From Yeosuana aquiaggeris (GTDB lineage: Bacteria; Bacteroidota; Bacteroidia; Flavobacteriales; Flavobacteriaceae): a stretch of 64,000 nt of DNA. Shown here piece by piece: positions 45,090 to 53,211 of the stretch. Both the position numbers and the translations under genes were made by a program. Every line of letters starts with the position of its first letter. Position 1 is the stretch's first letter. The notes under the pieces were generated by a model. That model ran no database searches, was not told the DNA's origin, and was given only the letters and a program-made list of their open reading frames with translations. Location of the stretch: NCBI RefSeq assembly GCF_044003965.1, contig NZ_JBAWKC010000001.1:992001-1056000 (forward strand), read 5' to 3'.

Positions 45090-45290
45090 TTAGGCAGATT
45101 CTACTAATTTACCATTTTTATATTTACCTAAAATAATAACATCTTTGCTTCTTTCATATTCTTTTGCAGCACGATACATTTGATCGCTGTTATCTCTACG
45201 AATTTTTACACCACTATTTGAATTTCTATTTCTAATTTCAATATAATATCCATCTCTAAGTTCTGCGGGTTTAGTTGCAGGTCTTCCCAT
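45090..45290 (-). CDS. Small basic protein, conserved-looking, unknown function
   Basis: The product has 66 residues and no signal or membrane segment. It begins MGRPATKPAELRDGYYIE and is rich in Arg, Lys and Asn, with a middle part (GVKIRRDNSDQMYRAAKEYE) that looks like strand then helix. Its composition suggests nucleic-acid or ribosome binding, but no family is recognised. The AUG is preceded by an A/T-rich leader containing an 8-bp inverted repeat (AGTTAAAA/TTTTAACT at 45311-45334). The sequence is unrelated to any overlapping gene, and codon use is ordinary, so it is likely real. Confidence 0.65.
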   Translation of the reverse strand: MGRPATKPAELRDGYYIEIRNRNSNSGVKIRRDNSDQMYRAAKEYERSKDVIILGKYKNGKLVESA

Positions 45291-45310
45291 AATTAAAAAG
45301 TTTTTTTAAA

Positions 45311-45334
45311 AGTTAAAATCTCTATGTTTTAACT
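45311..45334. repeat. Inverted repeat upstream of the small basic protein gene
   Basis: AGTTAAAA (45311-45318) and TTTTAACT (45327-45334) are perfect complements with an 8-base loop, 20 bases upstream of the ATG at 45290 on the minus strand. It may be an operator or a leader hairpin. The rest of the stretch 45335-45545 is AT-rich and shows only a second short repeat (TTGAC/GTCAA, 45356-45373). Confidence 0.35.
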
Positions 45335-45545
45335 TTATGATTAAATATAAAATGTTTGACTATTATTAGTCAAGTTTCGCAAGGTAGTTAAATCTTAGCA
45401 AAATATTATCTTAAAAGTAAGTTAAGGTATATTATTTTCTTATCATTAAATAGCTCTTCTCAATGAAATTAGTTAAAAAGTATAAAAAAAAGGCTTTTTG
45501 CAAATATATATGCCGTGATAAGATAGTATTTAAAAAAGAAAGCTT

Positions 45546-46208
45546 TTATGAATTGGCAATCATTTTTAATTCCTTTATTGTTTCTAATGGGTTATTGCTT
45601 TTAAATACAAAACTTCCCGCTACCAAAACATCCGCTCCAGTATCAATTAGTTTTTTAGCATTAACGCTGGTAACACCGCCGTCAATTTCAATAAGAGTTG
45701 AGGCCCCTTTTTTGAGAATCAATTCTTTTAGCTGTTTCACTTTAGTATAAGTATTTTCAATAAAGCTTTGACCTCCAAAACCTGGATTTACGCTCATTAC
45801 ACAAACTAAATCAATGTCATTTATAGTATCTTCTAAAACATTGATATTGGTATGAGGATTTAAAGCTACTCCAGCCTTCATACCTTCAGCTTTGATAGCC
45901 TGAAGCGTTCTATGCAAATGAGTACATGCTTCATAATGAACGGTCAAAATATTGCTTCCTAATTCTGCAAAAGTTTTAATATACCTATCTGGATCAACGA
46001 TCATTAAATGAACGTCAATAGTTTTTTTGGCATAATTAGTAATGGCTTTTAAAACGGGCATGCCAAATGAAATATTGGGCACAAAAACCCCATCCATAAT
46101 ATCAATATGAAACCAATCTGCTTCACTTTGGTTAACCATTTCTATATCACGTTGTAAATTAGCAAAATCGGCTGCTAAAATGGAAGGTGCTATTAACTTT
46201 GAACTCAT
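45546..46208 (-). CDS. rpe: Ribulose-phosphate 3-epimerase
   Basis: This interconverts ribulose 5-phosphate and xylulose 5-phosphate in the pentose phosphate pathway. The TIM-barrel protein has the metal-binding motifs IAPSILAADFANL (about 6-18), HIDIMDGVFVPNISFG (about 34-49) and VHLMIVDP (about 66-73). The phosphate-binding MSVNPGFGGQSFIE (about 138-151) and DGGVTS motif (about 174-179) are also clear. The 220 residues are normal. It has its own -7 box and is separated from rpoD by a terminator. Confidence 0.97.
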   Translation of the reverse strand: MSSKLIAPSILAADFANLQRDIEMVNQSEADWFHIDIMDGVFVPNISFGMPVLKAITNYAKKTIDVHLMIVDPDRYIKTFAELGSNILTVHYEACTHLHRTLQAIKAEGMKAGVALNPHTNINVLEDTINDIDLVCVMSVNPGFGGQSFIENTYTKVKQLKELILKKGASTLIEIDGGVTSVNAKKLIDTGADVLVAGSFVFKSNNPLETIKELKMIANS

Positions 46209-46232
46209 TATTTTATTTAAATATTAATTTAG

Positions 46233-46240
46233 CAAAAGTA
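46233..46240 (-). promoter_or_regulatory. Candidate -7 box of rpe
   Basis: Minus-strand TACTTTTG, matching TAnnTTTG, 25 bases upstream of the rpe ATG at 46208. The upstream -33 region coincides with the rpoD terminator. Confidence 0.45.
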
Positions 46241-46242
46241 CT

Positions 46243-46278
46243 ATAAAAAAACAAACCCTCGGTAATCAGCCGAGGGTT
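46243..46278 (-). terminator. Terminator of rpoD
   Basis: AACCCTCGG (46254-46262) pairs with CCGAGGGTT (46270-46278), 9 bp with a 7-base loop. On the minus strand it is followed by TGTTTTTTT (A-run at about 46244-46250). It separates rpoD from rpe. Confidence 0.88.
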
Positions 46279-46345
46279 CTTTCATCAATCAAAAAACGAA
46301 CAGTTATGATTAACTGTTTGTAACTGTAATAGAATACAAATATAG

Positions 46346-47209
46346 TTATCCTAAATATGTTTTTAAAATTTTACTTCTAGAAGTATGTTTCAATCGTCTT
46401 ATAGCTTTTTCCTTGATTTGACGTACACGCTCACGGGTTAAGTCAAATGTTTCACCAATTTCTTCAAGAGTCATTGGGTGTTGATTGCCTAGACCAAAAT
46501 ATAAACGAATAACATCTGCTTCACGAGGTGTTAATGTTTCTAAAGCTCTTTCAATCTCTGTACGCAATGATTCATGTAATAACTCTCTATCCGGGTTGGG
46601 AGACTCACCACTATTTAATACATCATATAAGTTTGAATCTTCTCCTTCAACTAAAGGTGCATCCATACTAACGTGTCTTCCAGAGTTTTTCATAGACTCT
46701 TTAACATCGTTTATAGTCATGTCTAATTCCTTAGCAATTTCTTCAGCACTTGGTGGACGCTCATGTGATTGTTCTAAGAATGCAAAGGTTTTATTAATTT
46801 TATTAATGGAACCAATTTTATTCAAAGGCAAACGCACAATACGAGATTGTTCAGCCAATGCCTGAAGAATGGATTGACGAATCCACCAAACAGCATAAGA
46901 TATAAATTTAAAACCACGTGTTTCATCAAAACGCTGAGCCGCCTTAATTAAACCTAAATTACCTTCATTAATTAAATCAGGTAAAGTTAAACCTTGGTTT
47001 TGATATTGCTTAGCTACCGAAACTACAAAACGTAAATTAGCCTTTGTTAACTTCTCTAAAGCTAATTGATCACCAGCTTTAATGCGTTGTGCTAATTCTA
47101 CTTCTTCGTCTGCGGTAATTAAGTCAACTTTTCCAATTTCTTGTAGATATTTATCTAACGAAGCGGTTTCTCTGTTAGTTACCTGCTTCGTAATTTTAAG
47201 TTGTCTCAT
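46346..47209 (-). CDS. rpoD: RNA polymerase primary sigma factor RpoD
   Basis: This is the housekeeping sigma factor of Bacteroidota, shorter than in E. coli because regions 1.1 and the non-conserved insertion are missing. Region 2 includes LRFVVSVAKQYQNQGLTLPD (about 62-81) and the -10-recognition/melting segment GFKFISYAVWWIRQSI (about 99-114); region 4 has the helix-turn-helix TLEEIGETFDLTRERVRQIK (about 246-265). The 287 residues are typical. A Shine-Dalgarno-like AGGAGA lies about ten bases upstream of the ATG, rare in this genome. This factor recognises the TAnnTTTG boxes noted elsewhere. Confidence 0.97.
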   Translation of the reverse strand: MRQLKITKQVTNRETASLDKYLQEIGKVDLITADEEVELAQRIKAGDQLALEKLTKANLRFVVSVAKQYQNQGLTLPDLINEGNLGLIKAAQRFDETRGFKFISYAVWWIRQSILQALAEQSRIVRLPLNKIGSINKINKTFAFLEQSHERPPSAEEIAKELDMTINDVKESMKNSGRHVSMDAPLVEGEDSNLYDVLNSGESPNPDRELLHESLRTEIERALETLTPREADVIRLYFGLGNQHPMTLEEIGETFDLTRERVRQIKEKAIRRLKHTSRSKILKTYLG

Positions 47210-47290
47210 TTAATGGTCTCCTGTAATTTTTAAGTGAATTTTCTTTACTATGTGGTTATACGTAATAAAGATTCATTTTGTTACAAAATA

Positions 47291-47665
47291 TTAAATTTTA
47301 ATTAAATTTTTGTCATTTAAGTTGAGTTCATGCATCATTTCACTAGTGAACTTGTAATGCCCTTTGGTAGTTATTAATCTGAATCTGTGAGATTTTAAGG
47401 CGCTTAAGGCGTTTAAGAATAACCATTTTGATTTAAGTAACTTTGGTTCTTCTGATTTTAAGCTTAATTCAAAATAATGCTTTTGACCTTCTTTTTCCGC
47501 AACAATGTCAGGGGTTATATTTATATCACTTCCTACTTTACTAAAAGATTTAGGTGTTTCATAACCTTCAGTATCAGCCTTAATATTTTCATACCCTCTG
47601 TTTTCAAGATAGGTCACTGATTCATTTAAAATGTCTAAATATTTTTCTTTATCTGTGTACATCAT
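47291..47665 (-). CDS. Conserved-looking hypothetical protein, possibly nuclease-fold-like
   Basis: A 124-residue cytoplasmic-type protein without signal or membrane segment. The middle has DINITPDIVAEKEGQKHYFE followed by LSLKSEEPKLLKSKW, a beta-hairpin then helix pattern somewhat like the core of PD-(D/E)xK-type folds, with Asp51-like and Glu-x3-Lys residues; a canonical ExK is not present, so this is only a suggestion. It lies upstream of rpoD on the same strand, separated by about 80 bases of AT-rich sequence. ATGs at both of the first two codons. Function unknown. Confidence 0.6.
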   Translation of the reverse strand: MMYTDKEKYLDILNESVTYLENRGYENIKADTEGYETPKSFSKVGSDINITPDIVAEKEGQKHYFELSLKSEEPKLLKSKWLFLNALSALKSHRFRLITTKGHYKFTSEMMHELNLNDKNLIKI

Positions 47666-47819
47666 AAGTTCAATTTAATTAAATAAAGGACAAAAGCAAA
47701 TAAAACCACAAGTTTAACTTTGATTTGGCTTTTGTTATTCAAAATCAAATGATTTACTGGTTTCAAAAAAGCCTCGTATTTTACCAATTTATTGCCTACC
47801 CTTTTTAAGATCAGAAAAT

Positions 47820-48818
47820 CTATATAAATGCCATTTTATCATCCATTTTAATACGAGCAATGGCAATATCAATTTTTTGATGAATTTTATTAAAAAACAA
47901 AGTTCTGTCACGCTCTCCAGCTGTTGCTAATAATGTTGAATTGCGCATCATTTTTTGAAGAAAATCAAACATCAGCGCACAAGTTTCTTGGTGTTCAACT
48001 TTGAAATAGGTCAAAACTGTAAATGGAGCAAAAAATACTTGTCCAAACTTCGTATTCAAAAATATAGTATTTTGTAAAGTATGCAAGTCACACCTATAAA
48101 GATGATAAGATTGTTCGTTTTTTCCACCTATTAAGCTCTGTTGAATAGTTTGTTGTTCAATTTTGTTGACAATTTCTACCATATCTTGACATACTTTTAA
48201 AGCCATTTCTGTTGAAACTAATCCTGTTTCAAAGTAATATAACACTTGCTGTAATGATCCGGTAAGCGTAGTTTCATTCCAAATTTCGGTAATACTTATA
48301 TACTTGTAGGAATCTGATAAATCATGAGCAGTTTTTAACAATGAATCTGGAATTGTTTTCATCCAATCATCAAAGGTGATTTTGCTTTGTGCCATTTGAG
48401 TATTTACGTCTTTAAGCCATACATACATTTTGTAACGTGTCAAAGTTGAATCATTAAGGGTATGAAACAAGGGAATGTCTTTTGCAGAATATATTATTTC
48501 AGCGCCTTTAACTTTAGAGGCCGCTTGCACATTCTGTAAAGAGACTTTAAAAAATTGCTCTAATCCTGCTTCATCTTTGGGTTGAGGTGGTAATTCTGCA
48601 GTAATTGTATTAGTATTACCAACTTCAAACAACTTGTTTAATGAAATTTTATAGTGCCTGGCAAGCTTAACGGCTTCTTCAAGTGTTAAACTTGTTTTAT
48701 TGTTTATTCGCCTGTATGCTGCGTCGTAACCTATATCTAAAATGCTTGCTATTTCATCGGCAAAGGAGGCATTATCATTTGTTTTAGCCTTTAAATACTT
48801 GATAAATTGACTTTGCAT
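47820..48818 (-). CDS. XRE-type helix-turn-helix transcriptional regulator with a large C-terminal domain
   Basis: The first ~65 residues form an HTH (SFADEIASILDIGYDAAYRR, then LTLEEAVKLARHYKISLNKL), resembling Cro/XRE or BetR-like DNA-binding domains. The remaining ~265 residues are a helical domain without a recognisable ligand-binding family. No membrane segment. It is transcribed divergently from the DUF6134-CPBP-SDR operon, so it probably controls that operon and itself; a direct repeat in the shared intergenic region may be its operator. Length 332 residues; start ATG at 48818. Confidence 0.75.
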   Translation of the reverse strand: MQSQFIKYLKAKTNDNASFADEIASILDIGYDAAYRRINNKTSLTLEEAVKLARHYKISLNKLFEVGNTNTITAELPPQPKDEAGLEQFFKVSLQNVQAASKVKGAEIIYSAKDIPLFHTLNDSTLTRYKMYVWLKDVNTQMAQSKITFDDWMKTIPDSLLKTAHDLSDSYKYISITEIWNETTLTGSLQQVLYYFETGLVSTEMALKVCQDMVEIVNKIEQQTIQQSLIGGKNEQSYHLYRCDLHTLQNTIFLNTKFGQVFFAPFTVLTYFKVEHQETCALMFDFLQKMMRNSTLLATAGERDRTLFFNKIHQKIDIAIARIKMDDKMAFI

Positions 48819-49201
48819 TATTTGAAAAATTGCAAGCAGGTTTTTGGAAGATTTTGTGAAATTTAAGAAAAAAATCTGAATTGTTAATGGTTTTGGTCAA
48901 ATGGTTTTCAATAAACGCGTATTAAGTTTGTAGTGTAATCATTTAATATCAAATTTTGATTTGTGAATAAAAGAAGATTAGTTTTTGGATTTGATTCTTT
49001 GGTCTTCTTTTTAAAAATCATTTTCATAATTAATATTATCAGATTTCGTAAGCTCTTAAACATTTTAAAATAAAATGGTGGTTCAACATAAAGTAATCCT
49101 ATTTAATTCAAAAAGCCATGTTAATTATGTTATTAGTAATGTCGTATAATAAAATCTTCAATAAGTCTGAAACTTTAGATCTTAAGAGAGTCATTAAAAG
49201 T
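48819..49201. other. Divergent control region between the XRE-like regulator and the exported DUF6134-like protein
   Basis: About 380 bases without a clear gene. It contains the direct repeat ATGGTTTT at 48887 and 48901 (14 bases apart) and a TAAGTTTG at 48923-48930 that fits a -7 box but lies far from the start of the operon. A frame continues upstream of 49202 to an ATG at 49118; an alternative start there would shorten this region. No RNA gene, hairpin with T-tract or CRISPR-type repeat is seen. Confidence 0.45.
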
Positions 49202-49807
49202 ATGGTTTTTAAACTAAAGTACACGCTCCCTTTTTTGTTATTATCAATGATTCCATTGGAAAGCAATGTTCCCGTAGTTGAAAACATTTCGTTTAGTGTA
49301 GTTAAAAAGAATACTTCAATCGGGTTTATCAATATTGAGAAACGAACCGTTAATAATATAACCACCTTCATTGTAAATTCTGAAGTGAATGCTAATATTA
49401 TATTCAATTTTAATGCTGTTGGAAAAGAGAAATCTGTTTATAAAGAAGATACTTTAGTTTACTCTTCCGTTTACCGCATGTTAAATAATAAGGTAAAATT
49501 AAATCAAGCCTTATTGTTTGAAAAAGGTAAATATATTTTGAAAAATATGGGGAAGGATGAAAACATTGGCTTCAATGTTATTAACAGAAATTTAGTAACC
49601 CTGTTTTTTAATGAACCGATAGGAATTGATAAAATCTACGCAGACAAGTACAAAGTAATGTTAAAAATTACGCCTTTAGGTAATAGGAATTATAAAGTGG
49701 TTTTCCCAAATAAAAGCATCAGTATATATCATTATCAAAATGGTAAATGTATTAGTGTAGATGTTGAAGGGTCCTTTTATAAAGTACAAATCGTTTCGAG
49801 CACTTGA
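49202..49807 (+). CDS. Exported protein of the DUF6134-like family
   Basis: The product is a beta-rich protein of about 201 residues with a signal-type N-terminus (MVFKLKYTLPFLLLSMIPLE). The body fits the DUF6134 pattern: a first strand (ENISFSVVKKNTSIGFINIE), a middle part with VYRMLNNKVK, and a C-terminal HYQNGKCISVDVEG. No enzymatic motif is known for this family. I chose ATG 49202 because it gives an N-terminal signal; ATG 49118 would add 28 residues, including a short hydrophobic run (MLIMLLVM). It is the first gene of an eight-gene unit downstream of the divergent regulator. It lacks cysteines, so it is unlikely to be a lipoprotein. Confidence 0.65.
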   Translation: MVFKLKYTLPFLLLSMIPLESNVPVVENISFSVVKKNTSIGFINIEKRTVNNITTFIVNSEVNANIIFNFNAVGKEKSVYKEDTLVYSSVYRMLNNKVKLNQALLFEKGKYILKNMGKDENIGFNVINRNLVTLFFNEPIGIDKIYADKYKVMLKITPLGNRNYKVVFPNKSISIYHYQNGKCISVDVEGSFYKVQIVSST

Positions 49808-49857
49808 TTTTAATCATTTCATATTTAATTAATAGTTAATAAATTAACAATAAAATA

Positions 49858-50529
49858 ATGGATAAAATAGCACAAATAATTAGTTTAATTTCTGCATGTT
49901 TTATTACTTATTTCCTAATCAGTTATCAGTATAAAATTTTAAATATTAGGAATCTTGAAAATGCGCTGTTATCTGAAAATGGTTTGATTCTAATAAACAT
50001 TAAGCACTTATTAGGAATATTAGTATTTGGATCGGGTTTTTATTTACTTTTTTCTGATTACAGCTATTTACTTCACCTTCCTGAATTTTCGGGTTTTAAA
50101 ATAGTATTGTTATTTACTTTGACAGTTGTAGCTTCAGCAATTGTATCCTTTAAATCTGTTAAAAAACATATTGTTGACAATAGGAATTATTCTAGATATA
50201 GAATTAATAATGCCTATTTATATTTTGTCATTAGGCTTGTGTTTTTACTATGTTATGAATTCTTTTTTAGAGGGGTTCTATTCTTCACCTTATTAGAATG
50301 GAATGGGCTTGGTACAGCAATCTTTATTACTACAGTATTATATATGCTGATTCATGTTTTTGATAGCAAAGAAGAAGTTTTTGGTGCACTTCCATTTGGA
50401 ATCATCTTATGCCTTTTTTCTTATTTCACCAATAGTATCTGGGCGGCATTTCTTATTCATATCACTCTTTCGGGTATTTATGAAGTATCCATATTTAATC
50501 ATTTAACCCTTAATTCAAGAAAGTCATGA
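49858..50529 (+). CDS. CPBP-family intramembrane protease-like protein
   Basis: The 223-residue membrane protein has about six hydrophobic helices. The CPBP (Abi/CAAX-like) signature is partly visible: YEFFFRG (about 132-138) carries E-x3-R, although the usual EE is YE here; a His lies in YMLIHVF (near 166) and another in LIHITLSG (near 202). These motifs are the Glu/His residues proposed to bind the catalytic metal or water in intramembrane glutamate proteases. Its ATGA overlap with the following epimerase gene (50526-50529) indicates a functional link. The substrate is unknown; some members act in bacteriocin immunity or in processing of prenylated or signal peptides. Confidence 0.72.
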   Translation: MDKIAQIISLISACFITYFLISYQYKILNIRNLENALLSENGLILINIKHLLGILVFGSGFYLLFSDYSYLLHLPEFSGFKIVLLFTLTVVASAIVSFKSVKKHIVDNRNYSRYRINNAYLYFVIRLVFLLCYEFFFRGVLFFTLLEWNGLGTAIFITTVLYMLIHVFDSKEEVFGALPFGIILCLFSYFTNSIWAAFLIHITLSGIYEVSIFNHLTLNSRKS

Positions 50530-51506
50530 AAGTTTTATTAACAGGCGCCACTGGCTATATCGGTCATCAGTTAGCTCTTAAACTGGCCAATGATAATATT
50601 ATGGTCAATGCTTTAGTAAGAGATTTAAATTCTAACAATATGCCTAGGCATAAAAACATCATACCTTTTAATGGGAATATTTGTGATTATGATTCAGTAA
50701 AAAAGGCTATTAATGATTGTGATTATGTTTTCCATACGGCGGCTTATACCGATTTAAAATGTAATAAGATTGACACATTTTATAACACTAATGTTTTAGG
50801 AACCGCCAATATTATGAAGGCCTCCTTAGATAAAAATATTAAAAAAGTAATTTACACAAGTACCTTGTCAGTATTTGGTCCGGCACTTTATCACGTCCCA
50901 ATTACTGAAAACCAACCTCGCATCTCGTCTTACAGCAATGATTATGAGCTAACCAAAAAAATGTCTGAAGAAGTGGTTTTAGACTACGTGAAAAAGGGTA
51001 TTTCATGCTCCATCTTAAATCTGTCAAGAGTTTATGGTCCAGGATTAAATACCTATTCAAATGGGGTTAATAAAATAATATCAAAAATCATGAATGACAA
51101 AGTACTCTATGTGCCTGACAAGCTTCATGTAGAGGCCAATTATGTTTATGTGGAGGATGTTTTGAATGCACAATTACTTGCTTTGGAAAAGGGATTAAGT
51201 GGTGAAAAATATATTATTGGTGGAGAAAATGAAGATTATTTGGGTTTGTTTAATAGGATTAAAAAAATTTCTAAAAGTAAAATATCAATTATTAAACTTA
51301 ATTATAATCTCATCAAAAACGGACTTTCCTTAATTAATGGCTGTAATAAACTTTTAGGAAGTCAATCAATGGTAACACCTAAAGTTTTAGACTCATTATT
51401 TACAAACAGAAGTGCTTCTTCGCAAAAAGCGGTATCTCAATTAAACTATAAAATTACACCTCTTAATGAAGGACTAGATTGTACCATTAATTTTTTAAAA
51501 AAATAA
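50526..51506 (+). CDS. NAD-dependent epimerase/dehydratase-family oxidoreductase (first of four)
   Basis: An extended short-chain dehydrogenase. The dinucleotide-binding motif is TGATGYIGHQL (about 6-16) and the active site has STLS (about 116-119) with Tyr140-xxx-Lys144 (YELTK). The C-terminal half is variable as in sugar epimerases, 3-beta-hydroxysteroid dehydrogenases and OleD-like 2-alkyl-3-oxoalkanoate reductases. The 326 residues are typical; no signal peptide, so cytoplasmic. It overlaps the CPBP gene by 4 bases and is followed five bases later by a classical SDR gene. Confidence 0.85.
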   Translation: MKVLLTGATGYIGHQLALKLANDNIMVNALVRDLNSNNMPRHKNIIPFNGNICDYDSVKKAINDCDYVFHTAAYTDLKCNKIDTFYNTNVLGTANIMKASLDKNIKKVIYTSTLSVFGPALYHVPITENQPRISSYSNDYELTKKMSEEVVLDYVKKGISCSILNLSRVYGPGLNTYSNGVNKIISKIMNDKVLYVPDKLHVEANYVYVEDVLNAQLLALEKGLSGEKYIIGGENEDYLGLFNRIKKISKSKISIIKLNYNLIKNGLSLINGCNKLLGSQSMVTPKVLDSLFTNRSASSQKAVSQLNYKITPLNEGLDCTINFLKK

Positions 51507-51511
51507 ATGTC

Positions 51512-52303
51512 ATGAAAAAGTATTATGTATTAATAACAGGAGCAAGTAAAGGATTTGGTAGGGCAATGGCTTTGGAATTTGCGAAGCGAGACATGAATCT
51601 GGTTTTGGTGGCATTACCTGATTCAGGACTCAAGGAATTATCTGTTTTTATTAAAAGGAATTTTAATGTTGAGGTTTTTTATTTAGAAAACGATTTAAGT
51701 ATGAAAGATAGTTACTACGCTATTGCGGAGTTTATAAAGATTAAAAATATTCATCTGAAGTATTTAGTAAACAATGCCGGAATACTTAGCCGAGGCTATT
51801 TTGATGAATTGAGTGATCAATTTATATTAAAGCAAATTGAAGTTAATGTGACAGCACCAACCATATTAATCAACCTGTTATTAAAAAATCTTAAAGCCAA
51901 TGCACCAGCAGGTATTATGAATATTAGTAGTATGGCAGGTTTTTTTGCCTTACCTAAAAAACAGGTGTATGGCGGTACAAAGGCGTATTTAACCTCCTTC
52001 TCAAAAAGCTTGGGAAAGGAGTTGAAAAAAGATAATATTTCTGTAACCACCATTTGCCCTGGAGGTTTAAATACAACATCACGTCTGTGTTATCAAAACA
52101 GGATTGTTGGCTGGTTAACGCGCGAATCAGTCTTAAATCCTGAAGATGCGGCTAAGATTGCAATTATGGGAATGTTTAATAAAAAAGGAGTGATTGTCCC
52201 TGGTTTTATAAATAAATTTTTAATGCTTTTAGATAAGTTATTGCCCGAATTTTTAAAAGATTATTTAGCAAACCGTGAACTTAATAAGCTGCCTGTAGCT
52301 TAA
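51512..52303 (+). CDS. Short-chain dehydrogenase/reductase (second of four)
   Basis: A classical SDR of 263 residues. The cofactor motif is TGASKGFGRAM (about 8-18), the NNAG structural motif is near 89, and the catalytic residues are Ser in NISSMAG (about 138-144) and Tyr153-xxx-Lys157 (YGGTK). It resembles short-chain ketoreductases acting on acyl or polycyclic substrates, but no substrate can be read. The C-terminal ~40 residues carry a hydrophobic stretch (GFINKFLMLLDKLLPEFL) that may attach it to the membrane. It is 26 bases from the next SDR gene and part of the same unit. Confidence 0.9.
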   Translation: MKKYYVLITGASKGFGRAMALEFAKRDMNLVLVALPDSGLKELSVFIKRNFNVEVFYLENDLSMKDSYYAIAEFIKIKNIHLKYLVNNAGILSRGYFDELSDQFILKQIEVNVTAPTILINLLLKNLKANAPAGIMNISSMAGFFALPKKQVYGGTKAYLTSFSKSLGKELKKDNISVTTICPGGLNTTSRLCYQNRIVGWLTRESVLNPEDAAKIAIMGMFNKKGVIVPGFINKFLMLLDKLLPEFLKDYLANRELNKLPVA

Positions 52304-52329
52304 TAATATAAAACAAAAATAACCACATC

Positions 52330-53148
52330 ATGAAAAACGAAGAATTTAAGGATAAAGTAGTATTGATTACCGGTTCTAGCAGAGGTATAGGTAAAGCAAC
52401 TGCTATAGCTTTAAGTAATTTAGGGGCCAGTTTAGTCATAAATGGGCGTGATAAAGAGCGCTTAATTCAAGTTGAAAATCTAATAAGAAATTCAGGAGGC
52501 AAAGTCATGTCTTATTGTTGTGATATTACCAATCCAGATCAGGTTGAAAAGTTAATTGAGGAAACAATAAAAACGTATGGAAAATTAGATATTCTTATTA
52601 ATAACGCAGGAGTTTCCATGCGTGGTGATTTTTCCGCTTTAAATCCAGAAGTGTTCAAATCAGTCTTTGATATTAATGTTTTAGGAACTACCAATACTAC
52701 AATTAAAGCCATTCCATTTATAAAAGAATCTCAGGGTAGTATTGTGTTTGTGTCCAGCGTAGCAGGAATAAGAGGGTTGCCAAGTAATTCTGCTTATTGT
52801 GCATCTAAAATGGCATTACGAGCTATTGCGGAATCGATTAGAATAGAAGAAGTGAAGTCTAATATTCATGTAGGATTAATAATGGTTGGTATCACAGAAA
52901 TTGAAAAAAATAAAAAAACCATTGCAGCTGATGGCTCATTAATAACTTTAAGGGACAGGTCAAATTTTAATGTTTTGTCCTTAGATGAAGTTGCCCATTC
53001 TATAATTAACAATATAAAGAAGCGGAAATTTAGAACAACTTTATCATTGATGGGTAGGATCAATGCCTTGATGCAATCAATTTTACCAGATTTAGTAGAA
53101 CGAATTTTGGTTTATTCTTCAAATAGAATTAAAGCAAGAAGCTTATAG
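52330..53148 (+). CDS. Short-chain dehydrogenase/reductase (third of four)
   Basis: A classical SDR of 272 residues. The cofactor motif is TGSSRGIGKAT (about 14-24), NNAG is near 92, and the active site has SSVAG with Tyr156-xxx-Lys160 (YCASK). The C-terminus (INALMQSILPDLVERILVYS) has an amphipathic or membrane-associating look similar to the preceding SDR, consistent with both acting on membrane-bound substrates. Sequence identity with the preceding SDR is not obviously high, so they are distinct enzymes. It is followed by a 63-base gap and the second epimerase-type gene. Confidence 0.9.
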   Translation: MKNEEFKDKVVLITGSSRGIGKATAIALSNLGASLVINGRDKERLIQVENLIRNSGGKVMSYCCDITNPDQVEKLIEETIKTYGKLDILINNAGVSMRGDFSALNPEVFKSVFDINVLGTTNTTIKAIPFIKESQGSIVFVSSVAGIRGLPSNSAYCASKMALRAIAESIRIEEVKSNIHVGLIMVGITEIEKNKKTIAADGSLITLRDRSNFNVLSLDEVAHSIINNIKKRKFRTTLSLMGRINALMQSILPDLVERILVYSSNRIKARSL

Positions 53149-53211
53149 ACTTTTTGTTTTACGCTTAAGAAAGGAATTAAAAAAACCAACAATAGTATAA
53201 GGGCTATTCTT

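Noticed and set aside
45463..45750. Plus-strand ORF of 95 codons
   Set aside because: Most of it is antisense to rpe; the part outside rpe is AT-rich and low complexity, with no recognisable start context.
46485..46865. Plus-strand ORF inside rpoD
   Set aside because: Antisense frame to the conserved sigma region; no independent support.
43558..47209. Search for CRISPR arrays, rRNA, tmRNA or riboswitches here and across the window
   Set aside because: No regularly spaced repeats, no rRNA or tmRNA landmarks and no recognisable riboswitch core were found; only the two tRNAs are supported.
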